A DNA stretch of 64,000 bases from Begonia masoniana. Taxonomy: Eukaryota > Streptophyta > Magnoliopsida > Cucurbitales > Begoniaceae. Of the stretch, positions 21,404 to 34,300 are shown one piece after another. The translations under genes were made by a program, and so were the position numbers. Position 1 is the stretch's first letter, and each line of letters starts with the position of its first letter. The notes beneath the pieces are model-generated. The model was given only the letters and a program-made list of their open reading frames with translations, did no database searches and had not been told where the DNA came from. Location: positions 2,842,375 through 2,906,374 of the forward strand of contig CM039502.1 of the NCBI GenBank assembly GCA_022432975.1. Direction: 5' to 3'.

Positions 21404-24369
21404 TCAGATAAAATTGATGATGGCACCAAAGTAATCACCCAGCTGAAAACAAAACACCAAGTTTACATCAGTCAAACTAAATACAGTGAAACTAATCTCC
21501 ATTCCACTTCCATAACCCACTTCAGAGACTAATTCAAAAGGGGCATGAGACAGAATGAAGGAAAGATGAAGCTGGAAGCTGCATTTTTCGAGATTATTTA
21601 TTTGAATATATCGGTGGAGAAATCACCATCTTAAGCCTTAAAGTAACTTCAATCCAAAAAGTTAGGCTCTGAATTCAGTCTATTTAGTTTTGATAGAATC
21701 CAAATAATAAATACTTCATGTTACCTGAGTCAGAATGCTCTTCCCAGTTTGACCTTCGATGACCAACCCTGCTGTTAGACCAATCATTGCCCACGCTCCA
21801 TTTATGGCTTCGATTTGGCATCTCCTCTATTTTCAAAACAATAATTCAATGAGATATTTTTTAAACACTATAATTAGTGTGAAATTCTTCTGAAGTTCAT
21901 ATTCTGCGTTTAGATCCGCAATAACTCTGACGACTTGAGGAAGCACAGTTCGTTGGGGTAGCTTATGAACCCATTTGAATTATATAAAATAGAAGGCGTT
22001 CTTAATTACATAATTAAGAGTAATCCCAATTCCCATGAACTAACCGAATTCTGATTCGTTAAAAATTTTGTTCATTACTTCACTTATTGATGCATAATAA
22101 AAGCTACAACTCCATTTACCTTGAACTTTTCCTTTGCTTTAATCTCATTCATTTGTTTGGTGGCCAAGCGCTTTGCCTCTAAAGGATCAACCATGATCAC
22201 CTCAGTATTTGAACCTCCTTTGCCAGGAGCAACCTGTATAACAAACAAGATAATTCATCAGCTAGTGAGGCTTCAGGCATTGGTTTGAAGAGCTCATTTA
22301 GGCTTTCAGGAAGCAGAAGGAAGCAAATTTTCAGAAAACAACATAAACATAAAAACGTAAATTTTCTCAAAGTAATAAAAATTCGATTCAAACATTTCTT
22401 TTTTCTGTTTTTCAAAACCAGCTTGTGAAAACATCTCCCAATCATACCCTTAATTATCTCTCGGCTCCTCCTTTCTCCTATCAATACATATATCTGCTAA
22501 AACATCAAGACAGAATTATATAATAATAAGGTATATAGCTGTAGATTTGGTGAATAGATTAATTTATTACCCGGCTTTTACTCAAAGTAATGCTAATTTG
22601 CAACTAGGTATTCGAATGAGAATTATTTGCATAATAGTTTTTTTGTTAATAAATATATAAATTATTAAATTAACTTCAATTAAATACCTTAACCTTTTGT
22701 GATTGTTGGTAGTTTGTCAGAAGTAAAAGATACAAAGTTCAAATCTATGCATCCTCAAAAAATTAAAATATTCACGTGTAAAAACCAATAAAGAAATTGG
22801 ATTACAAGAGGGGATGTTAAAAAATATATAGATGATTATAAGATTTTAAGATACGAGTAATTTATCATTTTTTTAGTCACACATTTAGAGGTATTGAATC
22901 GAGGCATACGTTAGGATTAGCCAAGATTCGAAATGCTTGACGCCTGGTTCTAAAGCTAGTTGTCCCTGCATCTTCACCTCTTCTCCAACTTTGCCTGAGA
23001 CAGAAAGAAACTTGCAGACGTCAACAGTCATAAGAAGATTAACTTTTGTTTATGCACTTCTCTTGGGAAACTGTTTTTACTTTTTAGTTAGAAAAGTGGA
23101 GGTAGTTAAATTTTTTAACCTAAACTGTGATTAACCAAGAAGAGTTCAAAAAGTATTATGCATTTTGGCAAAAATAAATTCATATTAAGAACCGTCTTTC
23201 GTTTAATGTTATGTGAAACTAAGATAATTTAAAACATTCATATTTCTTTTTTTTTTCTTGAGTTCATAAAAAAAGTTTATAAAACAAACAAAATCTCAAA
23301 ACAACTTCCTAACATACACTTAGGCTCCCCTAATCCTTAAGGAATATATAAAACATCATATTTCCAATCCAACCAACCACACAAGGTCAATTCACATTTC
23401 TTCGTTCTTAGGACATTTATTTTCCCACATTTAAGTCGTTTCCAACAAACTACAGAGTTATCCATGAATTCAACAAATGAAATAGCGTAATTTACAATTC
23501 AACAATCCAGTTTCGAGCATCAAAATCATAATTCAACCTTGATTACAATGAATGTCTGATATTTTATATCATGTTGTCCTCAGTTAAAACGGGCATCTAT
23601 CATGATTCGTTTGTGATAAGAATTCACTGGAAGGTACAGGGGAAATAGTCCAATTATTCACAGGCCATGAGAATTATTCCTTCCCAAGTTCATCAATGAC
23701 AAAAACAAATTTTTCCAATACCTTAAAACCAAAAAAAAAAAAAAACAGTGGCTTTTGCTATTATTAGTGAGCCAGCCTGGGTGGATTCTCGGAGCATTGA
23801 CTGGATTTTATCATCGAAAAACTAACTTCCTTACGAATGATAAAATTATTGTGCTGGGCAACTTTTCTGCAGCCAGAATTAAGCATAAAGAAAACGCACA
23901 AGGAGGATTTTTACGATTGAATCACTAATTCTAGATTTTTTTTCCATAAAGAATCATCAAGCTGAGATTGATATGAAATGGTTTATATCAATAGTTAACG
24001 AAAAGTATGGAATCCGGGAGCCTCGTCAGAAAATACTCAAATTTCCAACCTATGCTCAGGTAGAAATAAGCCATAATCAACATTTCAACAGTAAAGTGCG
24101 AAATCGATAAAGAAATTTAAATGGGCAGAAACAAATCTGGCTGATGAAGTATTAATTGAATTATATGGATGATTAAGGCGGAACTTAGCAGGAAAGAAAA
24201 CTCCCTAGACTTCTCGGCAACCAAACAGAGAAATCTGTATATAATAGAGAGCAGAGAAGAGGGTTAACCTGGAGAAAACAGGAGAGAGATTCGGACTGGA
24301 AAAGGATAAGGAAGGAGACGAGGGAAAGGAGCTAGGCTTGAGTGGTGGGAGTAGATTGATGGTAGCCAT
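21404..24369 (-). CDS. Plastid one-helix LHC-like (Hlip/OHP/SEP-type) protein, 146 aa
   Basis: Five exons on the minus strand: 24369-24269, 22994-22910, 22233-22120, 21826-21725 and 21442-21404. All have GT-AG borders and phases are kept, giving 147 codons with TGA. Residues 1 to about 60 are Ser/Pro/Arg-rich with almost no acidic residues, a typical chloroplast transit peptide. A charged stretch rich in Lys and Glu follows (about 63-102). A single helix then begins with an LHC-like motif at about residues 106-116, EAINGAWAMIG, and runs on as LTAGLVIEGQTG. Proteins of this class bind chlorophyll or carotenoid and act in photosystem assembly or photoprotection in the thylakoid. The canonical motif ExxNGRxAM has Arg where this protein has Ala. 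I infer a family member but cannot name the exact orthologue. Confidence 0.82.
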
Positions 24370-27300
24370 CTCCACCATTTCTTACGTACAGCTCGCGTTA
24401 TCCATTTCTTGAAAATGTATCGGAATTCTATCTGAAGATCACTGGTCAAGATTACTATTCTTGACAGTGAAAATTATGTAGCTCTCACAATTTTGTTACG
24501 ACCAGTTAAACCCTAATTTATAAGAAAGAACCCAATCTAAAGCCCTATTCCCATCATGGGAGTAATGAGAAAAAACCCTAATAGTAAGATAAGGCCCAAA
24601 AATTTGGATTTCTGTGTAGGGATTGGAGAGGACAATTGTCACTAATGTACCCAAATGACCTCATAAAATATGCATTAACATTATATGGATAAATTGACAT
24701 GTAATGTAATCTTCTAATAAATTGAATTTTAAAATTTTGAATTTGGACATCGTTGTCAAATTATCCATTAAATCAAACACGTGTATATCATGTTTTCTAT
24801 TTAATGAGACGTTTTAATCTTCTTTCACGATATCTAACTCGATTTTGAATTCGGTAGATTTTCTACTTACTATATTAAACTTTATCAAACTCGCGATGAA
24901 GTTTAAAATTTGGGTTGAAACCGTTGGATGGTTAGAAATATGGTTAAAATAGGTCATTAATTACGTATAATAACATAATATATAAATGTTGAGATACATT
25001 GATGACGAAGTTCAAATTGTTGACAACTGAAAGTTCGAAAGTTTCATTCAAAAAAAAAATTGCACAAGCTAGAGACTGAATTTTGGAGTAATGTTTTAAT
25101 ACCGGATTAACTTTCCAAAAATTCGAAATCTCATCCATTTTGAAATATTCTTATGAATTTTAAAAACCCTAATTGAAACTCTATAATTACAATATGTTCA
25201 GAAGAAAACAAGACCTTCGACAACTTTGAGACATATTATTGGAGAGCAATCATAGTGGACTTTCTACAACGGTAGATGAACGTCAAAGTCTTAAATTAAA
25301 TTATATCCCGTGATAGGTCTTTATAACGAAAGTCAAAAGAGAACGACCCACCTCCATGCTTCCATAATAGTTATGCTTTCCTTCATTCAGGCAGCTTCCT
25401 AGGAATTCAATGACTTGTTATGGCTACACGTTTAATTCAATTAATTAATTAATTAATCATTTTTTCTCTTGTATTCTTGTTTATTAGTTTCTTATTTTTA
25501 ATTAAATAATTAACTCGAAGAATATTTGTTGGAATTTTCGGCGAAATTATTTGGAAGGACTCCTAATCTTATCTATCCAAATCTCGAGAAAGATTTGTGG
25601 GCTTCCTTTCTTGAAATTTCAATTTTACCGAGTGACGTGGCATGTTTCTATTGGATGTTTGAATGGACCAAAATTCTTTGAAGTCATTGTTCCAAGCATG
25701 TAAGTGTAAAAGATCATTTTTGGAATTCTTGCTCCTAATTTCCTTGAAATCTTTTAATATTCACCGTTGGATCATTTGTTGGATTTAAATAGGGTTCTCC
25801 GAATTTACTGTCTATGATTCTGTCCATTTCTCTCGTTTCGTCTGGACATAATAAGCGTCTAGAGAATAATTATGATAGTATGAAGTTATCGCAATTGATT
25901 ATACGTGTAATATAATGTGAATTGTTTAATAGTGATGTTCTAGGTTTATTCTTTAGTTTTTTACTCAAATTTTATCTCATTTTATTCAGTTTCTTATAAA
26001 TTTATCTTAATTACTACATAAATTAAAGACACGTAATAAAATAAAATTAAATAGTAAACATATCATTACCAAATATATTTACCCTATAATTCTATATCTT
26101 AATTTAAAAAAGATAATTAATTGATGTAATTAATGTTTTATTTTAACTATTGATAATTTATTTTAATTATTACTACATCAATTAATTTGTGACACATAAT
26201 CATCACGTCCGAAAACAAAATTAAGTATAAAATTGAATGATAAACCTAGCACTATCAGTACATCATTGATGTCTTTAAATATTATTTTATAATTCAACAA
26301 ATTTATATATGCCCAATTTCAGCATTATTCTTTACAGATTTCAATTATTCAAATACTTTGATTTATTATATAGTTAACATCATTAAATATTTGATCAAAT
26401 AATGTTAGATATATGCTAACCTAAACTATAGGTTATAATCTTTAAAATAATATGATTAATGAAGGCTTCGTGGATTTGATGGGCCCCACATAATTGATCT
26501 ACGTGGCAGCTGGCTGCGGTCTCCTCGTTTGACCATTGGTATTTCAAACTCAGCAAAAAAGCTTCTGAAGCTGACAACGTGGTTAGTTTACCCGACAACT
26601 CTGTCCCATTTCTTACGTTGTCGTCCCATCCTCTAATGTTCCTCCACGTCATTGCCTCCCCCAACGTAGAAAATAAATTATAAAGTGAAAATGGAAACAC
26701 CAACCCAACTAATACGTTCGTTTTAAGTTTGTTTGTCACGTCATTAACTTCAAAATACACAAATTAATAATCATTGTAGTTAAAATTAAGTAATTACTAG
26801 TTTATAAAAGATTCAAACTATAAAAAAAATATATGAGGGCCAAGATCGATATGACTAAACAAATAAAGAACATCGTATTAATAACAATAAATAAAATTTA
26901 ATAGCATTAGAAATGAAGGATGGTCCTATAAATAAAAATAAAGAATAAAACACGTATAAGATTAAATTTGTGGCTACCCTGCCTCTGAAATTAATGACAA
27001 CTTAAGATGAGTTCAGCTCATAGCAGTAGAGATGTACAATTTTATTTAGAGAGTGAAAAATAAATAGTTTATAAATAATTGATTCTTTATATATAAAATA
27101 ACACATTTTTAGCTAACTTTTAAAACAAAATCGTCTAGAATTTGGTTTAAAACAAATAATTTTGTAATATGAGATCGAGAGATGTTACAAAGTTTTTCAA
27201 TTTACAATATATCCAAATATTTAAAAAAATAATGTTTTTGCGGATAATTTTGAAATCTCTATTATCAATGAAATTAGAAATCTAAGTAAAACAACTATTT

Positions 27301-27584
27301 GACTTTTATTTCAATTATTGTTAAAACCAATAAATGTGCAACATTATTGCTGTACATTGTAGATGTTTATAGGACCATCACTTTCATTATCCAAATAACT
27401 ATAAGAAATAATCACAATAACATTTATCCAGACGATGAACGTCAATAACCCGATAAAATCTGATTTAATACATTAAAATAAAAACAATATAATATAACTA
27501 AAATAAGAGCAAAAATAAATTTTTTAAAACGACTTGCACATTTGATCAATCTATAGTTTGCATGCAATCAACGTAAGCTAAATA

Positions 27585-27593
27585 CCACGTGTC
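27585..27593 (+). promoter_or_regulatory. G-box/ABRE (CCACGTGTC) in the TPS11 promoter
   Basis: CCACGTGTC is a perfect ACGT-core G-box/ABRE about 500 bases upstream of the TPS11 TATA box. bZIP and bHLH factors bind such sites. Whether it is active here is inference. Confidence 0.45.
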
Positions 27594-27756
27594 GTCAATC
27601 TGTCGGTTTTGATGCAATTTTTTGTGGTTGTTAGTTTGCCACCTCAGCAGCTCATCTGGACAGAGGCTACGTGGGCATTGCCCCTTCATTTAGCCACTCG
27701 TTTCAAAGACAGGTTTGCATAATGAAAACCAATCAAAGATTAACGCGTACACCTTT

Positions 27757-27766
27757 GACACGTGTG
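27757..27766 (+). promoter_or_regulatory. Second G-box/ABRE (GACACGTGTG) in the TPS11 promoter
   Basis: A second ACGT-core element about 320 bases upstream of the TATA box, followed closely by GGTTTGACT, which contains a W-box-like TTTGAC(T). Paired ABREs are usual in stress and ABA-responsive promoters. Confidence 0.45.
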
Positions 27767-28084
27767 TAGGTTTGACTAGACTAGATTTCCGTGAATTGTG
27801 AAGAGTGTTTTCGACTTGCCAGAAATACCCTTGTCAAAACAGTAAAGGCCAAAAATTAATCACTTTGATATTTTTATTTTCGAGGGGATTAATGATACTA
27901 AATCTTAATTATTAATTCATGATTTCCATCAAAACGACGTCGTATAGCACCACTGTAAGATCAGGTCGCTTTGACTCCACTTTCTCGAACATCCTCTGTA
28001 TCGACTTCATCAATTTCGATGCGGATGAGGATGACACAAATATCATCCTATCTCAACGGTCAGATCAACGTCGATCACCGTATG

Positions 28085-28092
28085 TATATATA
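28085..28092 (+). promoter_or_regulatory. TATA box of the TPS11-like gene
   Basis: TATATATA at this position, followed by CT-rich sequence. It lies about 205 bases upstream of the start codon at 28298. Confidence 0.55.
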
Positions 28093-28297
28093 CAGTGTCT
28101 CGTCTTTCTCTCTCTTCGTTCTTATCTCTTTCAATTCTTCGAGCTTGTGTGTATGGAAACTGTATCAATTTCATATCTTTCCATCCCCACGAGATTGATT
28201 TTCCTCTGTAATTTCCTTCTTTAAGATCAACAACGACAGACCGCAGACACCTGTTTGAATTGTTCCTTCTGAAATTTAATCTTTCTGGATTGGCGTT

Positions 28298-31025
28298 ATG
28301 CTTTCAGGATCCGGTTTAACCTCGTTTACTCTAACGTCGTTCGATGATTTATATGCTCTGAATCGGATTCCGAAAGTTATGACTGTTAATGGAGTTCTGG
28401 AACCGGAAGAAGAAGAGGATTCTCGCCTGGAATTTCCCTCGCCGGAACGGCGAATCGTCGTTTCGAACCAGTTGCCGATTCGAGCTTGTCGGGACGGGGA
28501 AACGGGAAAGTGGAGGTTTGAGTTTGATCCCGATAGCCTGGTTTTGCAGCTGAAAGATGGGTTTTCGCCGGAGGTGGAGGTGTTGTACGTTGGCTCTCTA
28601 AACGCCGATATCGACGTTTCGGAACAAGATCGGGTTTCTCAAGATCTTCTCGAGAATTTCCGTTGTGTTCCGACGTTCTTGCCCTCTGAGATTCAAAATA
28701 AGTTCTATCACGGGTTTTGCAAGCATTATCTATGGCCTCTGTTTCACTATATGTTACCTTTATCTCCGACGAACGGCGACCAGTTCAACCGGGAAAACTG
28801 GCAAGCTTACGTATCTGCCAATAAGATTTTCGCCGATAAAATCATGGAGGTGATTAACCCTGACGATTACGTTTGGATTCATGATTATCATCTGATGGTT
28901 TTGCCAACCCTTTTGAGAAGGAGGTTCCACCGGTTTAAGCTCGGATTCTTCCTGCATAGCCCGTTTCCATCGTCGGAAATTTACCGAACTCTGCCCGTCC
29001 GAGAAGAGATTTTGCGAGCACTTTTGAATTCCGATCTGATAGGATTTCACACGTTCGATTATGCCAGACATTTTCTGTCCTGCTGTAGCAGAATGTTGGG
29101 TCTTGATTATGAATTGAAACGGGGTTACATCGGACTCGATTATTATGGCAGAACAGTGAGTATCAAGATTCTTCCCGTCGGAATTCACATGGGACAGCTT
29201 GAATTTGTTCTGTCGCTTCCGTCCACCGCCGACAAGATCAGGGAACTAAGCGACAGATTCAGAGGCAAAACAGTGTTGTTGGGAGTAGACGACATGGATT
29301 TGTTCAAAGGAATCAGTTTCAAACTTCTCGCAATGAAAGCGATTATTAGAACAGAGGAGCGATTTGAGAAGAAAAGTTGTTCTGATTCAGATCATAAACC
29401 CGGCGAGAAGCAGAGGAAGAGATGTTCAAGACGTAGAAAATGAGATCAAAGCAGAAGCTAATGAGATAAACAGGAAATTCGGCGAAGAACAATATCAGCC
29501 TATAATTCTCATCAATGGCCCCATTCCATCCTTCGAAAAAGCTGCATATTACGCCATTGCTGAATGCTGCGTAGTAAATGCTGTTCGAGACTGGGATGAA
29601 CTTAGTCCCGTACGAATATACCGTATGCAGACAACGAAATCCAGCTTTGAACAAAGCACTATCGATCGACGAAACTTTGCAGCCTCGGAAAAGCGTTCTA
29701 ATCGTCTCTGAATTCATTGGCTGCTCTCCATCGCTAAGCGGAGCACTTCGAGTCAATCCGTGGAACATCGAGGCTGTTTCTGACGCCATGAACTCAGCAA
29801 TAACAATGAAGGAAATAGAGAAAGAATTGAGACATGAAAAACATTACAAGTACATAAGTTCCCATGATGTTTCTTATTGGGCGCGGAGTTTTGATCAAGA
29901 TCTCAAAAGGGCGTGTAGAGATCATTACCAAAAGAGGTGTTGGGGGATTGGATTCGGATTAGGGTTTCGGGTCGTCGCATTAGGACCTCATTTTCGGAAA
30001 CTCTCGGTTGATCATATTGTTTATGCTTACGAGAAAACTGAAAACAGGCTGATTCTTCTGGATTATGATGGAACTGTAATGCCAATGGGTCTGTGGATAA
30101 AGCTCCTAGCAGCCAAGTTATTTCTGTATTGAACCGTCTCTGCAGTGACCCTAAAAATGTGGTTTTTATTGTGAGTGGCAGAGGAAAAGATTCTCTGGGC
30201 AAATGGTTCTCTCCTGTAGAGAAACTGGGCATTTCTGCAGAGCATGGCTACTTCACGAGGTGTGCTTAAAATCTCCAAAAAACCCAAAATTCTGTAAACC
30301 CATTTGATTCATAATTCTTGTTTATATTAACTAAGTGGGTTTTGCTTAATTTTCTTGTAGGTGGTCGTCTGATAAGCCATGGGAGACCTGCTCTTTGTCC
30401 ATGAACTTTGACTGGATGCAAATTGCAGAGCCAGTAATGGCTCTTTACACGGAAGCTACAGATGGTTCATTCATCGAAATGAAGGAAAGCGCATTGGTTT
30501 GGCATCATCGAGAAGCCGACCCTCATTTCGGCTCGTCACAAGCAAAAGACCTTCTCGATCATCTGGAGAACGTCCTCGCTAATGAACTGGTCGTCGTCAA
30601 GCGTGGCCAACACATTGTCGAAGTTAAACCACAGGTACCTGGAAGTGTTTTCAAAAACTGTTTTTTCATACAGTAAAGTCTAAAAACTAACTTCAAATCT
30701 GGCATATTTGTAGGGTGTGAGCAAAGGGATAGTAGTGAAGAGTCTCATCTCTTCATTGGAAAGAAAGGGTGTTTGTCCAGATTTTGTTTTGTGCATCGGA
30801 GACGACAGATCGGATGAAGATATGTTTATTAGCATATCAAATTCAATTACCAATCCACCATTACCAGCCATATCAGAGGTTTTTGCCTGCACAGTCGGTC
30901 AAAAACCGAGCATGGCAAAATACTATCTCGACGATACATCCGAGGTCATTAAGTTGCTGGAGGGCCTTGCCCGTTCTTCACAACCCAAGTTACATCCATT
31001 TGAATGTGAAACTGTTTTAAGGTAG
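28298..31025 (+). pseudogene. TPS11: Class II trehalose-6-phosphate synthase, TPS11-like, with three single-base frame breaks
   Basis: Three exons: 28298-30259, 30361-30634 and 30714-31025, with conserved GT-AG sites. The N-terminal glycosyltransferase-20 domain is clear (VSNQLPIRA, VWIHDYHLMVLPT, LHSPFPSSEIYRTLP, GFHTFDYARHFLSCCSR, ILPVGIHMGQ). The C-terminal TPP-like HAD domain has LLDYDGT (motif I) and CIGDDRSDEDMF (motif IV). SLNAD and the KESALVWHH block point to TPS11 rather than TPS5-10. Class II enzymes usually lack synthase activity and are thought to signal sugar or T6P status. The frame is broken three times in exon 1: an extra A in the A-run at 29372-29375, an extra T at 29592, and a missing base near 30090. 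No other stops are seen, and conservation continues in the new frame each time. This is either a young pseudogene or uncorrected assembly indels. Confidence 0.85.
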
Positions 31026-31390
31026 ATTCGAGAAAATGAGTCAGATCAGCAGCTGATTCAGAAATCAAACCAAACAAACTCGTACAGTTTACAGTTAAAT
31101 AATCCAAACACAGGTTATGTTTAAAATTTATTGATTCCTTTAGCTGAAAGTGATGTTTCTTCAATCAATTTCTAGTCTGTATAAAGGATGTTAAATACTA
31201 GTTTTTGAGTAAACTTCTCAAAACTGAATTGTTCAATTAGTGCTTCTCCAAGTTATATTCCTAAAATCACCTAAGAAATCATTCAAACTCAAAAATAATT
31301 ACCTCAGGAGCTATTAATGTTGAATAACACTCTTGTTTTCAGATCCAAAACCTCTTTTCCAGCTACAAAAAGATAAAATGGCCATCCATT

Positions 31391-34300
31391 TTAGGAGCCG
31401 TATTTATCGAAGTCGTATAGCTCGATGTTCTTGTACTTCTGGGATATTATCTCAGCCTGCACTTTCCTTGCAGTGTCAGTAGCACAACCAACAAGGATGA
31501 GAACAGACGTGCCTGCGAAACCTCGAAATGCAGTGAGATGTGTAGTTTGCTCAATCACAGCGGGCCCAGCAGCAAGAATTGCCAAGAAGGCTGATCCGAG
31601 AACTGATATTCGACTTAGGACCTATATTGCAAAAAAAAAAAAAAAAAAAAAATCCCACACCAGTCATGGTAGCCAGTGAGATTATGGAACTTAATTGGAA
31701 AATGATTGGCAAAAATATCATAAGATTCAAAAACTCACGACAATTAAACATATTCTCTACAGCTACTCAAACGGATAGAGTGATGGCTAACTAGTACTAG
31801 AACCATAGAAAAATATCAAATTCCATCAATAGGTGAGATAATAGACTTTACTCATTATATTATGAAAGAATTCAGCCACATTGATAGAGGAATGCTCAAC
31901 CAAACACTCGAACCACTTCAAGATCGACCTTAAATTGATTACCGTAAAAAAAGATTTGAAATTCAAGTAAAGTAAAAAAAAATTCTCTTAACCATAATTC
32001 ATCAAGTATACAAAGAATGGCATTGTTTGGAGGAAAAGAGGATTGATTACTATTCAGAGAGAGGAAAATATTACCGTTTTAATGAATGCAGCGGTGCTTT
32101 TACCAGGGCGGACGAGTGGAATTGAAGCACCTTGGCGCTTCAACTGTTCACTCACATCATCAGGGTCCAGCTGGAGGAAAGTGTAGTAGTAGTTGAAGAA
32201 GGCTATCAGAAGAATGTTGGTGGGGAGATAAAGAGAACCTACAAAGAGATTCTTGTTATCTTTCATGAATCAGATGCTTCAATGAATCAACATTGAAAAT
32301 CGAATCCCAGATGCTATAACAAAGTGACACCTTCTAATTTAGCAGTTCTAAAAGAAACCCACAAAATCAATGTCTATGATATCACTTTTCAAGTGCAGCA
32401 GGGGCAAAGAAAAGTGTCTAGGAATGATTAAATAGACATAATTTTCTCAGAAACAATAAAGAAATGTGATTTTAGATTTGGATATACATTCAAAATATGG
32501 ATAATGACAAGATCCCAGGCAATAAGATATCATTGAGCCAATACTAAACCATTGAGGTATTATAGGCCGATCGTGGAAAGTAAATCTTACCTCCGGGATT
32601 TAAAGAAATTGCTGCCTTCTTTAGAGCAGCTAAGCCTGTGAAACGTGCAAGTGTACCCGGAAGTGCTAATGACGACGTTGAAAATATGATAGGCATAACT
32701 CCAGAGCTATTCACCTGATTAATCAAAATATTCATAAAACTATTAAGTTGTCAAAAATGATTTTCATACTTTTAACACTTGGAACGGAATTAAAACAAGT
32801 CAGTCATACTAGTCCAATTACATATTCAAGACCTTCCCAAGTATTCCTTTGTTTAAAAGGAAAAGAAGTCATTTTTTTTTTATTTCTATTGGTTCAATAT
32901 AATCTAAATTACACATTCAAAATTATTAACTTAGATTGAACTAAGAATAGACAAGAAAACTAATCTTTGCATTCCGTAAACCTTTTCGCAAGAAAACTCA
33001 AGGAATTTTTTCTTTCAAGATTGAAAAACGACGGAATAAGTTAATACCAACCTTGAAGGGTAGATAAGCAGACCTTTCAAGCCCTCCAGTTCTACTTGTA
33101 TATCTTGATGCATAGTTAATAGGAATTTTCCTTTCCGCTTCCTAAAATCCTTTGTTTAGGCCAAGTAAGTAAGATTTGCATCTAAGCAACAAATCAAGTA
33201 AGAAAAGAGACCACAGCCATCACTGACCTGAACATAAACAATACCAAGAACCAACAGAAAAAAGGATGCAAGAATGGCAAGAAGTCCAATGTAGTTACCA
33301 TCCTGAAATGCCTGTGCTGTTGTCCTACCCAAAGATGCTGGTAAGTAGGAGATAATGCTCGTGAAAATTAAAAGTGACGTGCCGTTTCCAAGTTTCAAGT
33401 CTGTGATTCGCTCTCCAATATATGTCGTTAAAACAGAGCCAAGTGTCAGTAAAATGACTGAGGACAGAACCCACTGTGTACTGAAGTCATTGGCATAGGG
33501 GCGGAGAAATAGTACTTGACCAATTGCCTGTAAATGTAATGGAGATTGATAGAGGAAAAAGATGATCAAAACATACACATAGCCAATAATTCATTTGGTA
33601 AGACCCCAAATTTTGAGGGATAGATGATTTGGTTCAATCCGATGCACTTAAATCATCGATCAGTAATTTACTTTACGATATTTGATACAACTAGCACATT
33701 ATCTCCACAGACTGCTAGACAAACTTTTCCAAAGAAAATTAATCCATTTTCCGTGAGTATTTTATTAGATAGGCATAGATTCTCTCATCATTTTTCCTGC
33801 TATTGTTTATTGTCCACCAATCTAAACCATTAATTTCAATCCTAATGAAAATAATAATAATAATCATGTTGACTTAATCTAAAAACCATCTGTTTTTTTA
33901 TTATCGTTTAAATTTAGCCAACAATACAAAGACAAAAAGAAAAAACAAGATAAGCATCCTCGTACTAGTAAAAATACTTCCAAATCTTCAGGAACACCTT
34001 ACCCAGAAATCTTTTAGAAGTTCTTGTGGTTCCTAGAGCTCTTTTAAGCATTTATTGCTCACAATTATCAAAGAAATCATCAATATTCTTTATTGTTGTT
34101 AAGAAACTGTTAAATAAACCGGCAGATCTTTATTGCGTTTTTATTGTTAACAATTTGAATAACAATGTACAATGAATTAAATCTCATCCAAAGTTTCCAT
34201 CATGTGATCTAATAAAAAATTCAAACTCTAATACTATTCCAAATCACAAAGTAACTTCCACGCAGCACTATAATAGGCCCAAATGCAGGGTATGAATTTA

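Larger units (their letters stand above)
24370..28084. other. Intergenic region and TPS11 promoter
   Basis: AT-rich DNA with no supported coding gene. The 26.4-26.76 kb stretch is open on the minus strand for 114 codons but has no family motif. Sequence from about 27540 on is GC-richer, with ACGT-core elements and a TATA box, and is the likely TPS11 promoter. Confidence 0.45.

Noticed and set aside
26416..26760. 114-codon minus-strand ORF in the TPS11 upstream region
   Set aside because: No recognisable motif, no plausible promoter or splice context, and its composition fits non-coding DNA.
29578..30132. A separate 184-codon gene downstream of the TPS ORF
   Set aside because: It is the continuation of the TPS11-like protein after a frameshift, not an independent gene.
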